Assembly: GCF_007971025.1 (NCBI RefSeq)
Contig: NZ_CP042436.1
Location: forward strand, 4,588,001 to 4,652,000
Direction: 5' to 3'
Origin: Mucilaginibacter ginsenosidivorans
GTDB taxonomy: Bacteria > Bacteroidota > Bacteroidia > Sphingobacteriales > Sphingobacteriaceae
DNA length: 64,000 nucleotides
Notes under the pieces: generated by a model
Seen by the model: only the letters and a program-made list of their open reading frames with translations
What the model was told of the DNA's origin: nothing
Database searches by the model: none
Shown: piece by piece, positions 9,607 through 18,563 of the stretch
How the letters are laid out: the number at the start of each line of letters is the position of its first letter
Position numbering within the stretch: position 1 is the stretch's first letter
Made by a program: the position numbers and the translations under genes

Positions 9607-10587
9607 TCAGGCTACCAAAGCGTTTTTATTGTATTTATTCCTGTAATCAACCGGCGGCATGCCGGTTATTTTTTTGAATACATCGCGGAATGCTTTGATA
9701 TCGGTGTAACCCACATCATACATTACCTCATAAATGGTTTTGCGGTTGCTTTCAAAACTCTTTTTGGCGGCCTCTATCTTCACACGCTGGATGTATTCGA
9801 CCACTGTATTGTGGGTCGATTTTTTGAACCTGCGCTCAAACGTACGACGAACAATATTGAAGCGTTCGGAAAGTTCGTCCACAGATATTTTCTGCTGAAA
9901 ATTTTGTTCGATGTATTCCTGGGCATTTTTCACCAGTTCATCCTCATGGTCCTTTTGACCCTTAAATATGGTAAAAGGCGACTGGTCGTTTCGCCCGATA
10001 TCGATCACAAAATACTTGGCCGCCAGGATGGCCATTTCGCGGTCGGTGTATTTCTCAACCAAATACAGCAGCAGGTTCCAGTAGGAATTGGCACCACCGC
10101 TCGAGTACACATGCCCTTCTTCGGTGATTATCTTTTCATCAACCAGTTCAACATCCGGGAACATATTGCGGAACTGGTTTGCAAAAAACCAATGCGTAGA
10201 GCATTTTCTTCCGTTCAGCAAACCTGTTGAAGCCAGCAGGAAAGCGCCAAGACAAAGACTTGCAACTTCGGCGCCACCGTCGTACTGGTCAATTATCCAG
10301 GGAAGAAGCTCCCGGTTTAGCTTTATGCCGGCATCAAGATCACCAAAAAGCGGTGGTACGATCACCAGGTCGGATCTTTTTACCTCATCCAGCAGCAGGT
10401 CGGTGCGGATGGAAAATGCACCGCCGTTAAGCTTCACTTCGGGCGTACACCCAACCAGTTGCACACGGAACAGGGGCGGCTTGCCGGAATTTTCCAAAAA
10501 CTGGTTCACTGCGGTGAAAATATAGCGCGGATCGGCAATACCCTGTAAAACGGCGCTTTCGGGCACTAATATCGAGACTGTTTTCAT
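9607..10587 (-). CDS. GlxA-family transcriptional regulator (DJ-1/PfpI + AraC HTH)
   Basis: 326 aa, the usual family length. The N-terminal half is a DJ-1/PfpI-type glutamine-amidotransferase-like fold with a Cys in the nucleophile elbow (SLCLGAFLLAS, near residue 112). The C-terminal third is an AraC/XylS double HTH (VDELSERFNIVRRTFERRF and MYDVGYTDIKAFRDVFK). Such proteins are cytoplasmic activators or repressors whose amidotransferase-like domain is thought to sense small metabolites. It is divergent from the DinB-VOC-VOC-DoxX operon across about 120 bp, so that operon is its most likely target (inference). Confidence 0.93.
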   Translation of the reverse strand: MKTVSILVPESAVLQGIADPRYIFTAVNQFLENSGKPPLFRVQLVGCTPEVKLNGGAFSIRTDLLLDEVKRSDLVIVPPLFGDLDAGIKLNRELLPWIIDQYDGGAEVASLCLGAFLLASTGLLNGRKCSTHWFFANQFRNMFPDVELVDEKIITEEGHVYSSGGANSYWNLLLYLVEKYTDREMAILAAKYFVIDIGRNDQSPFTIFKGQKDHEDELVKNAQEYIEQNFQQKISVDELSERFNIVRRTFERRFKKSTHNTVVEYIQRVKIEAAKKSFESNRKTIYEVMYDVGYTDIKAFRDVFKKITGMPPVDYRNKYNKNALVA

Positions 10588-10706
10588 AAAGTAAAGTTAA
10601 GTTCGGTTTCTGTCGCAATCAACCCGCCTGAATGTCGTATTTGCGCGTTTTTTGGCGGTGATATTGGTACTAATTTGCATCAATCAATTTGCTAAACAAA
10701 ATAAAT

Positions 10707-11207
10707 ATGAAAAATGAATTGGCGGCAGAGATATTAAGCACAAAAGAAATACTGCTAAAAGCGCTGGGGTCCTTCACCGGGCTAAATATAAACCAGGTGC
10801 CTTTTGAAGGAAGCTGGACCGGCGGGCAGGTTGGCGAGCATGTGTTAAAATCGGCATCGGGTATTTTGCAAACCATAACCGGACCGGTAAAACCCGCAGA
10901 CCGCGACCCGGAACAAAATGTGCAGCCGCTTGCGGATTCTTTTTTGAATTTTGAGATCAAATTCCAATCGCCTGATTTTATTATCCCATCCGATGAACCC
11001 AAGGACCGGGACTACCTGCTAACCGCATTGAACGACGCTTTTGAAGGAATAAGGCAAGTAACCGAGTCGGCCGATCTGAACCTGGTATGCACCGGCTTTG
11101 AAATGCCTGTAATTGGACAGATGACCCGGTTGGAATTTATCAATTTCACGGTATTTCACACTAAAAGACATACGCACCAGCTAAATAATATTTTAAAATA
11201 TCTTTAA
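10707..11207 (+). CDS. DinB-superfamily protein
   Basis: 166 aa from ATG 10707; an in-frame TTG at 10689 would add six residues with no gain. The helical DinB/YfiT four-helix pattern is visible: GSWTGGQVGEHVLKSASGI contributes the first conserved His, and a C-terminal HTKRHTHQLNNI supplies the other metal-binding His residues. Family members include thiol-dependent transferases such as bacillithiol or mycothiol S-transferases, but the substrate here is unknown. First gene of a tight operon: the next start is 11 nt after its stop. Confidence 0.85.
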   Translation: MKNELAAEILSTKEILLKALGSFTGLNINQVPFEGSWTGGQVGEHVLKSASGILQTITGPVKPADRDPEQNVQPLADSFLNFEIKFQSPDFIIPSDEPKDRDYLLTALNDAFEGIRQVTESADLNLVCTGFEMPVIGQMTRLEFINFTVFHTKRHTHQLNNILKYL

Positions 11208-11218
11208 AATTTTGTGCT

Positions 11219-11638
11219 ATGACAACGTTGAACCCATACATCAATTTTAACGGTAACTGCCGGGAGGCTATGCAGTTCTACCAGCACTGCCTTGGGGGCG
11301 AATTGAGTATCCAGACGGTAAAGGGATCGGTGATTGAGGACCAGTGCCCGCCTTCCATGAAAAATAAAATACTTCATGCAACGCTTTTGAACGGAGCGGT
11401 TTTTATTATGGCGTCGGATATGACGGGGCCCGGCGGTTTCGCCAATGGCAGCTCGATAGCGATCTCGGTAAACTGCAGCAGCGAGAACGAGATCAACACC
11501 TTTTACAATCGCTTTGCTGAGGGCGGAAAGATACTTGACCCGTTAAAGACCCAGTTTTGGGGAGGGATGTTCGGCGTAGTGGCAGATAAATTCGGCGTGA
11601 GGTGGATGTTCAATTACAATAAGAACGAAGAGAACTAA
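11219..11638 (+). CDS. VOC family protein, PhnB-like (copy 1)
   Basis: 139 aa glyoxalase/bleomycin-resistance fold of the PhnB type: LNPYINFNGNCREAMQFYQ at the N-terminus, a central GAVFIMASDM strand, and WGGMFGVVADKFGVRWMFNY at the C-terminus. Each is a diagnostic block of this subfamily, whose members mostly have no known substrate. It lies 11 nt after the DinB gene and 51 nt before a second VOC gene. The two VOC proteins are clear paralogues, probably from an old tandem duplication (inference). Confidence 0.9.
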   Translation: MTTLNPYINFNGNCREAMQFYQHCLGGELSIQTVKGSVIEDQCPPSMKNKILHATLLNGAVFIMASDMTGPGGFANGSSIAISVNCSSENEINTFYNRFAEGGKILDPLKTQFWGGMFGVVADKFGVRWMFNYNKNEEN

Positions 11639-11689
11639 AACAATTATTTTTTTATAACTTGATCTGTAACCAATTAAAACTGAAATAAA

Positions 11690-12118
11690 ATGACAATAGT
11701 AAATTCCTATTTAAACTTTAGCGGTAATACCGAGGAAGCTTTCAATTTTTATAAGTCTGTTTTCGGGACCGAATTTTCGGCGCTGGTGCGTTTTAAGGAC
11801 GGGCCGGGCGGTGATAAAATGTCGCCTGAGAACGCGGACAAGATCATGCACATTGCCTTGCCCGTTGGTAACGGCAATTTGCTGATGGCAACGGATATGA
11901 TCGAATCGATGGGGCAAATACTGAAAACGGGCAATAATTTCAGCTTGTCCATAACGCCGGGCAGCGAGGAAGAAGCATTGAAATTTTTCAACGGCCTTTC
12001 GGAAGGCGGAACGATAGAGGCGCCTTTCAAAAAAGAGTTCTGGGGAGCGTATTTTGGTATGTTCCTGGACAAGTTCGGCGTCCGGTGGATGATCAATTAC
12101 GACCCAAATGCGAAATGA
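11690..12118 (+). CDS. VOC family protein, PhnB-like (copy 2)
   Basis: 142 aa; starts VNSYLNFSGNTEEAFNFYKSV and ends WGAYFGMFLDKFGVRWMINY, the same layout as copy 1 but well diverged. This copy keeps the classic PhnB phrase FKDGPGGDKM followed by IMHIALPVGN. Its stop codon overlaps the start of the DoxX-like gene in an ATGA arrangement (12115-12118), which indicates translational coupling. Substrate unknown. Confidence 0.92.
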   Translation: MTIVNSYLNFSGNTEEAFNFYKSVFGTEFSALVRFKDGPGGDKMSPENADKIMHIALPVGNGNLLMATDMIESMGQILKTGNNFSLSITPGSEEEALKFFNGLSEGGTIEAPFKKEFWGAYFGMFLDKFGVRWMINYDPNAK

Positions 12119-12501
12119 CCATGGACAGGAAAACGACAAAAATACTCTACTGGGTATTGCTGGTAATCTTTTGCCTGTTTCATGTTGCGGATGGTCTCGG
12201 CGGAATTATGAAAACGCAGGCGGGTATCGATGCAATGAATAAATTAGGCATGCCTGCTTACTTAATGCCTTTTTTAGGCACATTAAAAATACTGGGGGTT
12301 ATAGCCTTAGTACAAAATAAATTTAAAACCATTAAAGAATGGGCCTTTGCAGGTTTTACATTTACTTTAACGGGCGCGGCAGTGGCCAATGCCTGCGCCG
12401 CAAACAGCCAGATAGCCTTTGTTATCATGCCAATAGGCTTCCTGTTAGTGCTGTTTTTGATCTATTATTGCTGGCGGAAGCTTAACGCGTTTGTAGCGTA
12501 A
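12115..12501 (+). CDS. DoxX-like small membrane protein
   Basis: 128 aa from ATG 12115, overlapping the VOC stop in ATGA. Four hydrophobic helices are visible (ILYWVLLVIFCLFHVADG, PFLGTLKILGVIALV, AFAGFTFTLTGAAVANA, FVIMPIGFLLVLFLIYYCW), with the conserved LKILGVIAL and KEWAFAGF phrases of DoxX-like proteins. It is an inner-membrane protein, last in the DinB-VOC-VOC-DoxX operon. A second DoxX-like gene is at 18564. Biochemical role unknown. Confidence 0.88.
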   Translation: MTMDRKTTKILYWVLLVIFCLFHVADGLGGIMKTQAGIDAMNKLGMPAYLMPFLGTLKILGVIALVQNKFKTIKEWAFAGFTFTLTGAAVANACAANSQIAFVIMPIGFLLVLFLIYYCWRKLNAFVA

Positions 12502-12598
12502 CAAGCAATAACATTTAATTCTCCACACCGGTTTATTGCTGAAAGATATTTATTTATCTTGCAGTAATAAACCTTTTATATCACCTTAAACCCAAATC

Positions 12599-13345
12599 AT
12601 GAAAAAAATCTATTCCGCTTTCTACCTAAGCCTGCTCTTATTGTTGATTTCGACAGATCTGAAAGCGCAAGACACTTACCAGCCCGGATATGTTATCCTT
12701 AATGACGGAACCCGGGTTCCCGGACTTATCAGGTTAAACCAAAGGGAACCCTGGTACAACCAACGGGTTATATTTATGAAGGATTCGGCGGCGGTTGCGG
12801 CAGATCCAAACGGCAAGGTCAAATCAAAAAAATACAAATTCACGGATATGAAATCTTACCAGGTTGGCCAGGTAAAGTTCGAGAAGGTGCATTATGTAGA
12901 TATGGAAAATCTCCAATTAAAATCTTTGGGTTCAAATGATCATATGCTGGAAGTTTTGTCCTCGGGCCGCATCAATTCTTATCGCTATTATTCATATCCG
13001 CCAGATATAGAAGCCGATTTCGGCACTGAGGAAGAACAAAACGCCAAAGAGGAGAAACGAAAAAAAGACCTGATCAACGGTTTTAAAATTCTGACTAAAA
13101 AAGACAATGAATCGAAGTTCAACGACGCGCTGGATTACGATGTGCAGAAGTATTTCAAAGATGCGCCTGAAATACTGGAAAAGTATCAAAAGGGTGAATA
13201 TGGTAATCAGCCAACTGCACCTAAAAAAGGGTTAGCTGCAAAAATGATCGCGATGGCAAAGAAACAGACATTTAAACTGGAAGAAGCGAACGCAATAATT
13301 ACTGCATTCAACGAGTACAATCAAAAGAATGCCGCAACCAAGTAG
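12599..13345 (+). CDS. Secreted protein of unknown function
   Basis: 248 aa. A clear Sec signal peptide (KKIYSAFYLSLLLLLISTDLKA, cut before QDTY) is followed by a soluble domain beginning YQPGYVILNDGTRVPGLI and a very charged C-terminal part rich in Lys and Glu. I recognise only a general resemblance to secreted Bacteroidota proteins that begin with a G-[YF]-[VI]-x-L-x-D-G-x-x-x-x-G motif. It is monocistronic and ends just before a 28-bp palindrome. A periplasmic location is inferred from the signal peptide. Confidence 0.75.
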   Translation: MKKIYSAFYLSLLLLLISTDLKAQDTYQPGYVILNDGTRVPGLIRLNQREPWYNQRVIFMKDSAAVAADPNGKVKSKKYKFTDMKSYQVGQVKFEKVHYVDMENLQLKSLGSNDHMLEVLSSGRINSYRYYSYPPDIEADFGTEEEQNAKEEKRKKDLINGFKILTKKDNESKFNDALDYDVQKYFKDAPEILEKYQKGEYGNQPTAPKKGLAAKMIAMAKKQTFKLEEANAIITAFNEYNQKNAATK

Positions 13346-13359
13346 TAGAAAAAAAAAGA

Positions 13360-13387
13360 ATAGCGACGGGTTTAAACCCGTCGCTAT
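13360..13387 (-). terminator. 28-bp perfect palindrome, intrinsic terminator
   Basis: The two 14-bp arms (ATAGCGACGGGTTT and its exact complement) meet with no spacer; a hairpin would lose a few bases to its loop. On the minus strand the stem is followed by a T-rich run (plus-strand A-run at 13349-13357), so it terminates the small acidic-protein gene. On the + strand it also lies just past the stop of the 12599 gene. Confidence 0.8.
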
Positions 13388-13392
13388 AAACG

Positions 13393-13626
13393 TTATTCTT
13401 TGTCTTTCTTTTCCGGTGGAATGTCGTCGTCAAGATTCAACGTATAAGCCGACTCAGCCGCATCAAACGACTGCTTTAGCAGATCAGCATCGGCCTCCTT
13501 TCCCTTTTCCAGTTCTTCTTCGCTTGGGTCTATCCCCGTCGAGTGGATATCCTGCTGGCTCATCTGGTCTTCCTTGTCCGACCCTTCGAGGTCGTCCAAT
13601 GGCATTTCGTCTCCTGGTTCTATCAT
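13393..13626 (-). CDS. Small acidic protein of unknown function
   Basis: 77 aa and strongly acidic (many Asp and Glu), with no signal peptide or hydrophobic segment; probably disordered in much of its length. Real-gene evidence is moderate: an ATG start, a well-formed terminator directly after the stop, and codon use like its neighbours. It lies 83 nt downstream of the PQQ-propeller lipoprotein gene on the same strand. No function recognised. Confidence 0.65.
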   Translation of the reverse strand: MIEPGDEMPLDDLEGSDKEDQMSQQDIHSTGIDPSEEELEKGKEADADLLKQSFDAAESAYTLNLDDDIPPEKKDKE

Positions 13627-13709
13627 GGTAATGATGTTTATGTTTTGCTTATAACAAATCTAAAGTATAAAAGGGGCTAATTTGATGATCAATATCATGA
13701 AAAAAAGTG

Positions 13710-15404
13710 CTACTTCAACCCGTAAACCATAACCTGGTTCGAAAATGTGGCTACATAAACTTTGCCATTGGCAATAGTTGGCGCGCAAAACTTGGCGTAA
13801 CTACCGGGTGCATCGCCAATGGCCTGCGTGCTGTTCCAAAGTTCCTTACTGACATTTGCTGCATCGAACGCCCTTATTATGCCTCCGCCTGATATGGAAT
13901 AATACGCCCAAACAATTCCTGTTCCTGCTGCGGTCCCTTTGGACGAAACGGACAAGGACGGCCCGGGAAACTGCGGGCCGTTTGCCGCCGAAAATGCAGC
14001 ACCGTAAGTAAGCTGCCCGCTGCCTGCATTAAATGCAAGCGACTGCAATTGTGCATGTCCGGGCCATATATAAACAAACTCGTTGCCGCTGCCTTTGTAA
14101 TATGCCGGCTGGCAATGCATCGACTGGTTCATTGGGATGGTTTGGGTAATTTGATTGGAAGATCCTGAATAGCCGCCCATGTTATCTTTATTCAGCACGT
14201 ATACATTGCCGTCCTTACACGCCGTCAGGTAATAGTTTGAATTCGGGATCAGCATGGTACCCATTACACCATAGTCAAGATCATTAACATTCAGGTCGAC
14301 ATAATTGGTGGGCGTGAAATAGCTGGTTACCTGCATCGTATTCCCAGATGGAGTAAGGCGCAAAGCGCTTTCGGCGCGGTTAGCCGGGTCTGTCGGGTCG
14401 GGATTGGGTGTTCTTTCGTCTGTTCCGTTGGTTGTTGGGTTGTACAAATTACCCTTTCCAACCGTTCCGTTTCCGGTGGTGACATATAAATTACCTGCCT
14501 GGTCGGCTGCTATACCCATGCCACATTCCCAAATTCCGCCGCCTTCGCCATCGGGTGTATCATTGTAGACCACCTTCTGCTGCAATGTACCGGCATCGTA
14601 CCCAAGTATCCATCCGTGATACGGGTTCCAGTCGCAATGCGAGGAAAAGCTGATATAAACCACGCCATTTACCAGCACAAGGCCCTGGCGCTGGTTGTTC
14701 CGCATCGGGTCAAACGACGATGTGCCCCCGCTGCTTCCGTCGCCGGTACCGGGCACACTGGCGGTTATTTCTACCGGGCTGCCCAACCGCTCGGCCCCGC
14801 TTGTAATATCGACGGCATGCAGGTATTGTACAAAGTTACCTTCGCCGGGGCCCTTCGTGCTCCTGGCAACAAAATATATAGTCTGTGCAGCCGAATCGAT
14901 AACAGGCGTTCCGACGATGCCAATGCTGTTGGCAAAATCATCATACGGGTTACACCAGCTCGAATTCATGTCGCTGGCTATCGGGGGGCGCATACCATTG
15001 GCTGTATAGTTATTGCTCCAGTATTTGGTACCATTATCGGCATCATAAGCATATACCGAGTTGTTTACGGTGGCTATATATACCACATTGTGCGTACCCG
15101 AACTGATAGATACATTACCTACAACCAGGGGCTGGGCATATACTTGGGCATCAACCGAAAGGACGAATTTTCTGCCGAAATGCGCCGTGTTCACGTTGGT
15201 TGTATTCAGGGCAGCTTCATGGTCATTCAACCCGGCCCGGGTATTATCATTGTGCTGGGTGAGCACAGAAATGTGCTGCACATTCACCGAATCTTTGGTT
15301 GTACCGCCGCCGGTATTACCAGGATCGACTTTTTCCTTCCTTTTACACCCGAAACAAACTGCTGCCGCCAGTAAGACCGGTAACAGTGAATTCTTCAACG
15401 TCAT
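13710..15404 (-). CDS. PQQ-type beta-propeller lipoprotein
   Basis: 564 aa. The lipoprotein signal ends AAAVCFGCKRK, so the protein is probably anchored in a membrane facing outward. The body shows repeated propeller blades: VVYIATVNNSVYAYDADNG, GNLYVTTGNG, GNVYVLNKDNMGG, GKVYVATFSNQVMVYGL. These are the Tyr-Val-x-(Thr)-x-x-(Gly) patterns of PQQ-like or outer-membrane assembly type propellers. I do not see the cytochrome c motif or the catalytic Asp/Ca arrangement of a PQQ dehydrogenase with certainty, so binding rather than catalysis is the safer call. It precedes the acidic-protein gene and follows the NHL gene on the same strand. Confidence 0.85.
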   Translation of the reverse strand: MTLKNSLLPVLLAAAVCFGCKRKEKVDPGNTGGGTTKDSVNVQHISVLTQHNDNTRAGLNDHEAALNTTNVNTAHFGRKFVLSVDAQVYAQPLVVGNVSISSGTHNVVYIATVNNSVYAYDADNGTKYWSNNYTANGMRPPIASDMNSSWCNPYDDFANSIGIVGTPVIDSAAQTIYFVARSTKGPGEGNFVQYLHAVDITSGAERLGSPVEITASVPGTGDGSSGGTSSFDPMRNNQRQGLVLVNGVVYISFSSHCDWNPYHGWILGYDAGTLQQKVVYNDTPDGEGGGIWECGMGIAADQAGNLYVTTGNGTVGKGNLYNPTTNGTDERTPNPDPTDPANRAESALRLTPSGNTMQVTSYFTPTNYVDLNVNDLDYGVMGTMLIPNSNYYLTACKDGNVYVLNKDNMGGYSGSSNQITQTIPMNQSMHCQPAYYKGSGNEFVYIWPGHAQLQSLAFNAGSGQLTYGAAFSAANGPQFPGPSLSVSSKGTAAGTGIVWAYYSISGGGIIRAFDAANVSKELWNSTQAIGDAPGSYAKFCAPTIANGKVYVATFSNQVMVYGLK

Positions 15405-15500
15405 ATACTTTCTGATTATTTGAGGTTTATATAACCGCCCGTCGGCTCAATGACGACCGGCGATCTTGCATATGTCTATATGCAAGGCCAATATAAGAGT

Positions 15501-16562
15501 TTAATGGCTTATTTTTCTGACCAAATTGTTTTGATAATCGGCGACGTAAATATTGCCCTCTTTATCGGCGGCAACACCGAACGGCTGATTAAATGTTGCT
15601 TTAAGGGCATCACCGTTACCGGCCCCGCGTATGCCTGTTCCGGCCAAAGTAGTTACTACCCCGCCCGGGCTTATCTTCCGTATTTTGCTATTGCCCACAT
15701 CGGCCACGTAGAGATCACCGTTCCTGGCCACGGCAATGCCGCAGGGGTGGGAAAAAGAAGCGGCGGGGCCCTTACCGTCTTTTGCGCCATCATTGTGTTT
15801 ACCCTGTTTGGCGGGTTTTCCCGCAATGGTAGTTACAACTCCCATTGGGTCCATCTTACGAATCATATTGTTGTAGGTATCAGCAATAAACAGGTTCCCC
15901 TTGCCGTCTACAGCAATTCCCTCGGGCAAGTAAAATGAGGCGTTAACACCAATGCCGTCCTTCGAGCCGGGTTCGCCGGTACCGGCAATAGTGGTCATTT
16001 TACCATCGGGACCTATTTTGCGGATAACATCTTTTGCCCAATCGGTAAAATACACGCTTCCGTCGTTCCCTGCTACTATCCCATGCGGATTATCCAAACG
16101 TTCGGGGTGTTCGGGATTATTCTTCGTATCCGGTGTAAGTGCACCTGCAATGGTGGTAACCGTACCGTCGGGCGCTATTTTGCGGATAAGGCTGTTGCGC
16201 GTATCAGCAACATAAACAATGCCGCCGGACCCAACTGCCAAACCGGCGGGGAAAAAGAACGACGCCTTTCCGGCTTTGCCGTCGGCCGCGCCGGCTGCTC
16301 CGCTGCCCGCAAGCGTAGTCACCACCCCATCCGTGCTTATTTTGCGGATGAGGTTATTACGCGAATCAGCTATGAATATATCGCCCGCCGAATCTACAGC
16401 AATACCCATCGGGTTTGCGAATGAAGCTTCGGAAGCTTTGCCATTGGCAGCTCCAATGGTACCGCTACCTGCAAACGTAGTTACCACCGCACCGTGATGC
16501 CTGTCGCCGCAGGCAAAAAGAAATCCTGCAGCGATAAATATAAACGCGAGCTTTCCTCTCAT
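15501..16562 (-). CDS. NHL-repeat lipoprotein
   Basis: 353 aa. The lipobox is in GFLFACGDRH, then six NHL repeats fill the rest, each with a pattern like FANPMGIAVDSAGDIFIAD..NNLIRKI followed by GVVTTLAGSG. They would fold as a six-bladed propeller. Family knowledge: secreted NHL propellers mostly mediate protein or ligand binding; no enzymatic residues can be assigned. It lies 96 nt upstream of the PQQ-type propeller gene on the same strand, so the two may be cotranscribed surface lipoproteins. Confidence 0.9.
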   Translation of the reverse strand: MRGKLAFIFIAAGFLFACGDRHHGAVVTTFAGSGTIGAANGKASEASFANPMGIAVDSAGDIFIADSRNNLIRKISTDGVVTTLAGSGAAGAADGKAGKASFFFPAGLAVGSGGIVYVADTRNSLIRKIAPDGTVTTIAGALTPDTKNNPEHPERLDNPHGIVAGNDGSVYFTDWAKDVIRKIGPDGKMTTIAGTGEPGSKDGIGVNASFYLPEGIAVDGKGNLFIADTYNNMIRKMDPMGVVTTIAGKPAKQGKHNDGAKDGKGPAASFSHPCGIAVARNGDLYVADVGNSKIRKISPGGVVTTLAGTGIRGAGNGDALKATFNQPFGVAADKEGNIYVADYQNNLVRKISH

Positions 16563-16619
16563 AAAGCTATGGGATGTTTTATAATGATGTCTTAAAACTA
16601 AGATTATTCTTTATAAAAC

Positions 16620-17261
16620 TTACACTTTTTTATCCGTCACCATGCCTGTGTACACTTCGTCAAAAGGCTTTCCCCTATGCTGCTGCCACAGCGCAGAGAA
16701 TTTGATCTCGATATTTTTCAAAAGACTGATGCAAAGTTGCTTGTCATCTTCATCGAGCTCCATGGTCATCATCCCTGCTACCTTCCGCATCTGCATCATA
16801 CAAAGTTCTATTGCCTTCGCCCCCGCCTTCGTCAGTTCTACTCGTTTGGAGCGTTTGTCTTCTTCATCATCATACTCCCTTATCAGGCCCCGTGTTTTCA
16901 ACCGGTTCAGCATATCCGTCCCGCTGGACAACTCGAATAAATTGGCATAAATGATGTCGGTTTTGCGGGGGTTGCCTTCCTGTTGTACAGTCAGCAATAT
17001 GCCAAACTCCTCAACCTGGTTCAGGCCCGTTCCTTCAAGCGCCCGGCCCGCGTAGTTCATATTCAGTTTATGGATGCGCCCTATCATTTTCAGTAATAAT
17101 CCTTCGCTGGTAGGCGGCACAACGCCGCCGGTAAGCGGCCCGGTTATTTTTTGCTGCTGATGACTTGCAAGGTAATGCCGGCAAAAATCGTCGATATTGG
17201 CGCCGGGGTGTTTTTCCTCAAATAGGGCCCATTCGTTAACCAGTTCCACTGTCTTATTCAT
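16620..17261 (-). CDS. MarR-family transcriptional regulator
   Basis: 213 aa, longer than typical MarR proteins (about 140-160) because of an N-terminal extension of about 60 residues. The winged-helix core is visible from VEEFGILLTVQQEGNPRKTDI through the recognition helix FELSSGTDMLNRL to the wing GLIREYDDEEDKRSKRVELT. It is divergent from the 17373-19151 cluster and most likely regulates it (inference). Such regulators usually respond to small aromatic or oxidising compounds. Confidence 0.9.
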   Translation of the reverse strand: MNKTVELVNEWALFEEKHPGANIDDFCRHYLASHQQQKITGPLTGGVVPPTSEGLLLKMIGRIHKLNMNYAGRALEGTGLNQVEEFGILLTVQQEGNPRKTDIIYANLFELSSGTDMLNRLKTRGLIREYDDEEDKRSKRVELTKAGAKAIELCMMQMRKVAGMMTMELDEDDKQLCISLLKNIEIKFSALWQQHRGKPFDEVYTGMVTDKKV

Positions 17262-17372
17262 GTCATTTTATTTCGGTTTCGCAGTAAAGATAAAGAATTT
17301 ACTCCGCAAGTATTGTTTATTTCGAAACCGAAGCATAGTTTTGATTTATACAACGAAAACGGATCAATTATT

Positions 17373-17840
17373 ATGGACTCATCAACATTATTGCAAACAT
17401 TGCTTGTATTGCATATCAGCGGGTTTGTTACCCTTGCCGGCACTGTGGTGGCCGATACGGCCATTTATAGCCGGGTAAAAAAACAATTATTAACCGATAA
17501 GGGTAAAGCCTCGGTGATGCTTGACGGTTCGGGGCTGTTCCCTGTTTTGATCAGGATAAGCGCCATCGTGGTTATTGTTACCGGCATGGGCATGGTGGGT
17601 ATCGTGCACGCTTTTACGGATATGCTGTGGTTCAGACTGAAAATGCTGATGGTGCTGGGTATTATTATCAACGGAGCGATAGTTGGCCGGAGTTTGATGG
17701 CGAAACTGAGAAGCCTGCTTTCGGCGGATATCGCCAACAATGCAGAGACTGAAAGGATACAACGCAAGTTGAACGTGATGTATATCGTTCAGCTTATCCT
17801 GTTCCTTATCGTGTTCACCCTGAGTGTTTTTAAATTCTGA
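17373..17840 (+). CDS. Four-helix integral membrane protein, DUF2269-like
   Basis: 155 aa from ATG 17373; an in-frame TTG at 17313 would add 20 unlikely residues. Four helices: LLQTLLVLHISGFVTLAGTV, PVLIRISAIVVIVTGMGMVG, RLKMLMVLGIIINGAIVG and VMYIVQLILFLIVFTLSVF. The conserved His and Gly in helix 1 resemble small cytoplasmic-membrane proteins of the DUF2269 kind. It is first in a cluster divergent from the MarR gene; the SDR gene follows after 4 nt. Function unknown. Confidence 0.8.
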   Translation: MDSSTLLQTLLVLHISGFVTLAGTVVADTAIYSRVKKQLLTDKGKASVMLDGSGLFPVLIRISAIVVIVTGMGMVGIVHAFTDMLWFRLKMLMVLGIIINGAIVGRSLMAKLRSLLSADIANNAETERIQRKLNVMYIVQLILFLIVFTLSVFKF

Positions 17841-17844
17841 TGGT

Positions 17845-18510
17845 ATGAAAACAGAACAAGCAAAACTTAACCTGCTGGTTATAGGCGCAAACGGCGGCAT
17901 TGGCCGGCAAACAGTAGAACTGGCGCTTAATTACGGGCATAACGTGACTGCGATATTGCGCAACCCCGCTAAACTCCCGTTGACGCATCCAAATCTGACC
18001 AAAATCAAAGGTGATATTATGAAGCGCGAAACCTTTGAAAAATACCTGGAAAACCAGGATGCGGTGATATCAGCTATTGGCGCAAGCGGTGGCATATCGG
18101 GCGATGCGCCAACCACGCTTTATTCGCAGGGTAATGCCAACCTGGTACACGCGATGAAAAACATGGAAGTTAAACGTGCTTTTTTCATCTCGGCCTCGGC
18201 GGTTGAAATAAGCCCGGTACTCCCCTTTTATGTGCGTTTTGCAGCTAAATATATCCTTCAAAAACTACTTAAACACATGTATGCCGACCTGCTGCGGATG
18301 GAGGCCCTGGTAAAGGAAAGCGGTTTAAACTGGACCATAATCCGCCCTCCCCGGCTTACGGATAAAGCAGGTACCGGCAAATACCGGGTTGCCATAAATA
18401 ATTTTTTGAAGAACGCTCTTAGCATTTCGCGGGCCGATGTCGCGCATTTTATGATCAGCAATTTGAGCAATGAGGCGACTTATCAATCTACTATCGAGAT
18501 CGCTTATTAG
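17845..18510 (+). CDS. NAD(P)-binding SDR-like oxidoreductase/epimerase
   Basis: 221 aa from ATG 17845, 4 nt after the previous stop. The atypical SDR (NmrA/BVR-B-like) nucleotide-binding motif GANGGIG is at residues 14-20, followed by AILRNPAKL and VISAIGAS, and by the ISASAVEI strand and TIIRPPRLTD. There is no clear YxxxK catalytic pair, as is usual for this group of NAD(P)H-binding proteins, which bind cofactor and reduce flavins or quinones or act as sensors. Cytoplasmic; coupled to the MarR-divergent cluster. Confidence 0.9.
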   Translation: MKTEQAKLNLLVIGANGGIGRQTVELALNYGHNVTAILRNPAKLPLTHPNLTKIKGDIMKRETFEKYLENQDAVISAIGASGGISGDAPTTLYSQGNANLVHAMKNMEVKRAFFISASAVEISPVLPFYVRFAAKYILQKLLKHMYADLLRMEALVKESGLNWTIIRPPRLTDKAGTGKYRVAINNFLKNALSISRADVAHFMISNLSNEATYQSTIEIAY

Positions 18511-18563
18511 GTACAGGATCATCAAAGTGATCAAACGCATAGTTTTTAAACATGACATAAATT

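Noticed and set aside
11711..12139. 142-codon minus-strand ORF
   Set aside because: Antisense to the second VOC gene; no recognisable protein features.
14616..15374. 252-codon plus-strand ORF
   Set aside because: Antisense shadow of the PQQ-type lipoprotein gene; arises from codon bias of the opposite frame.
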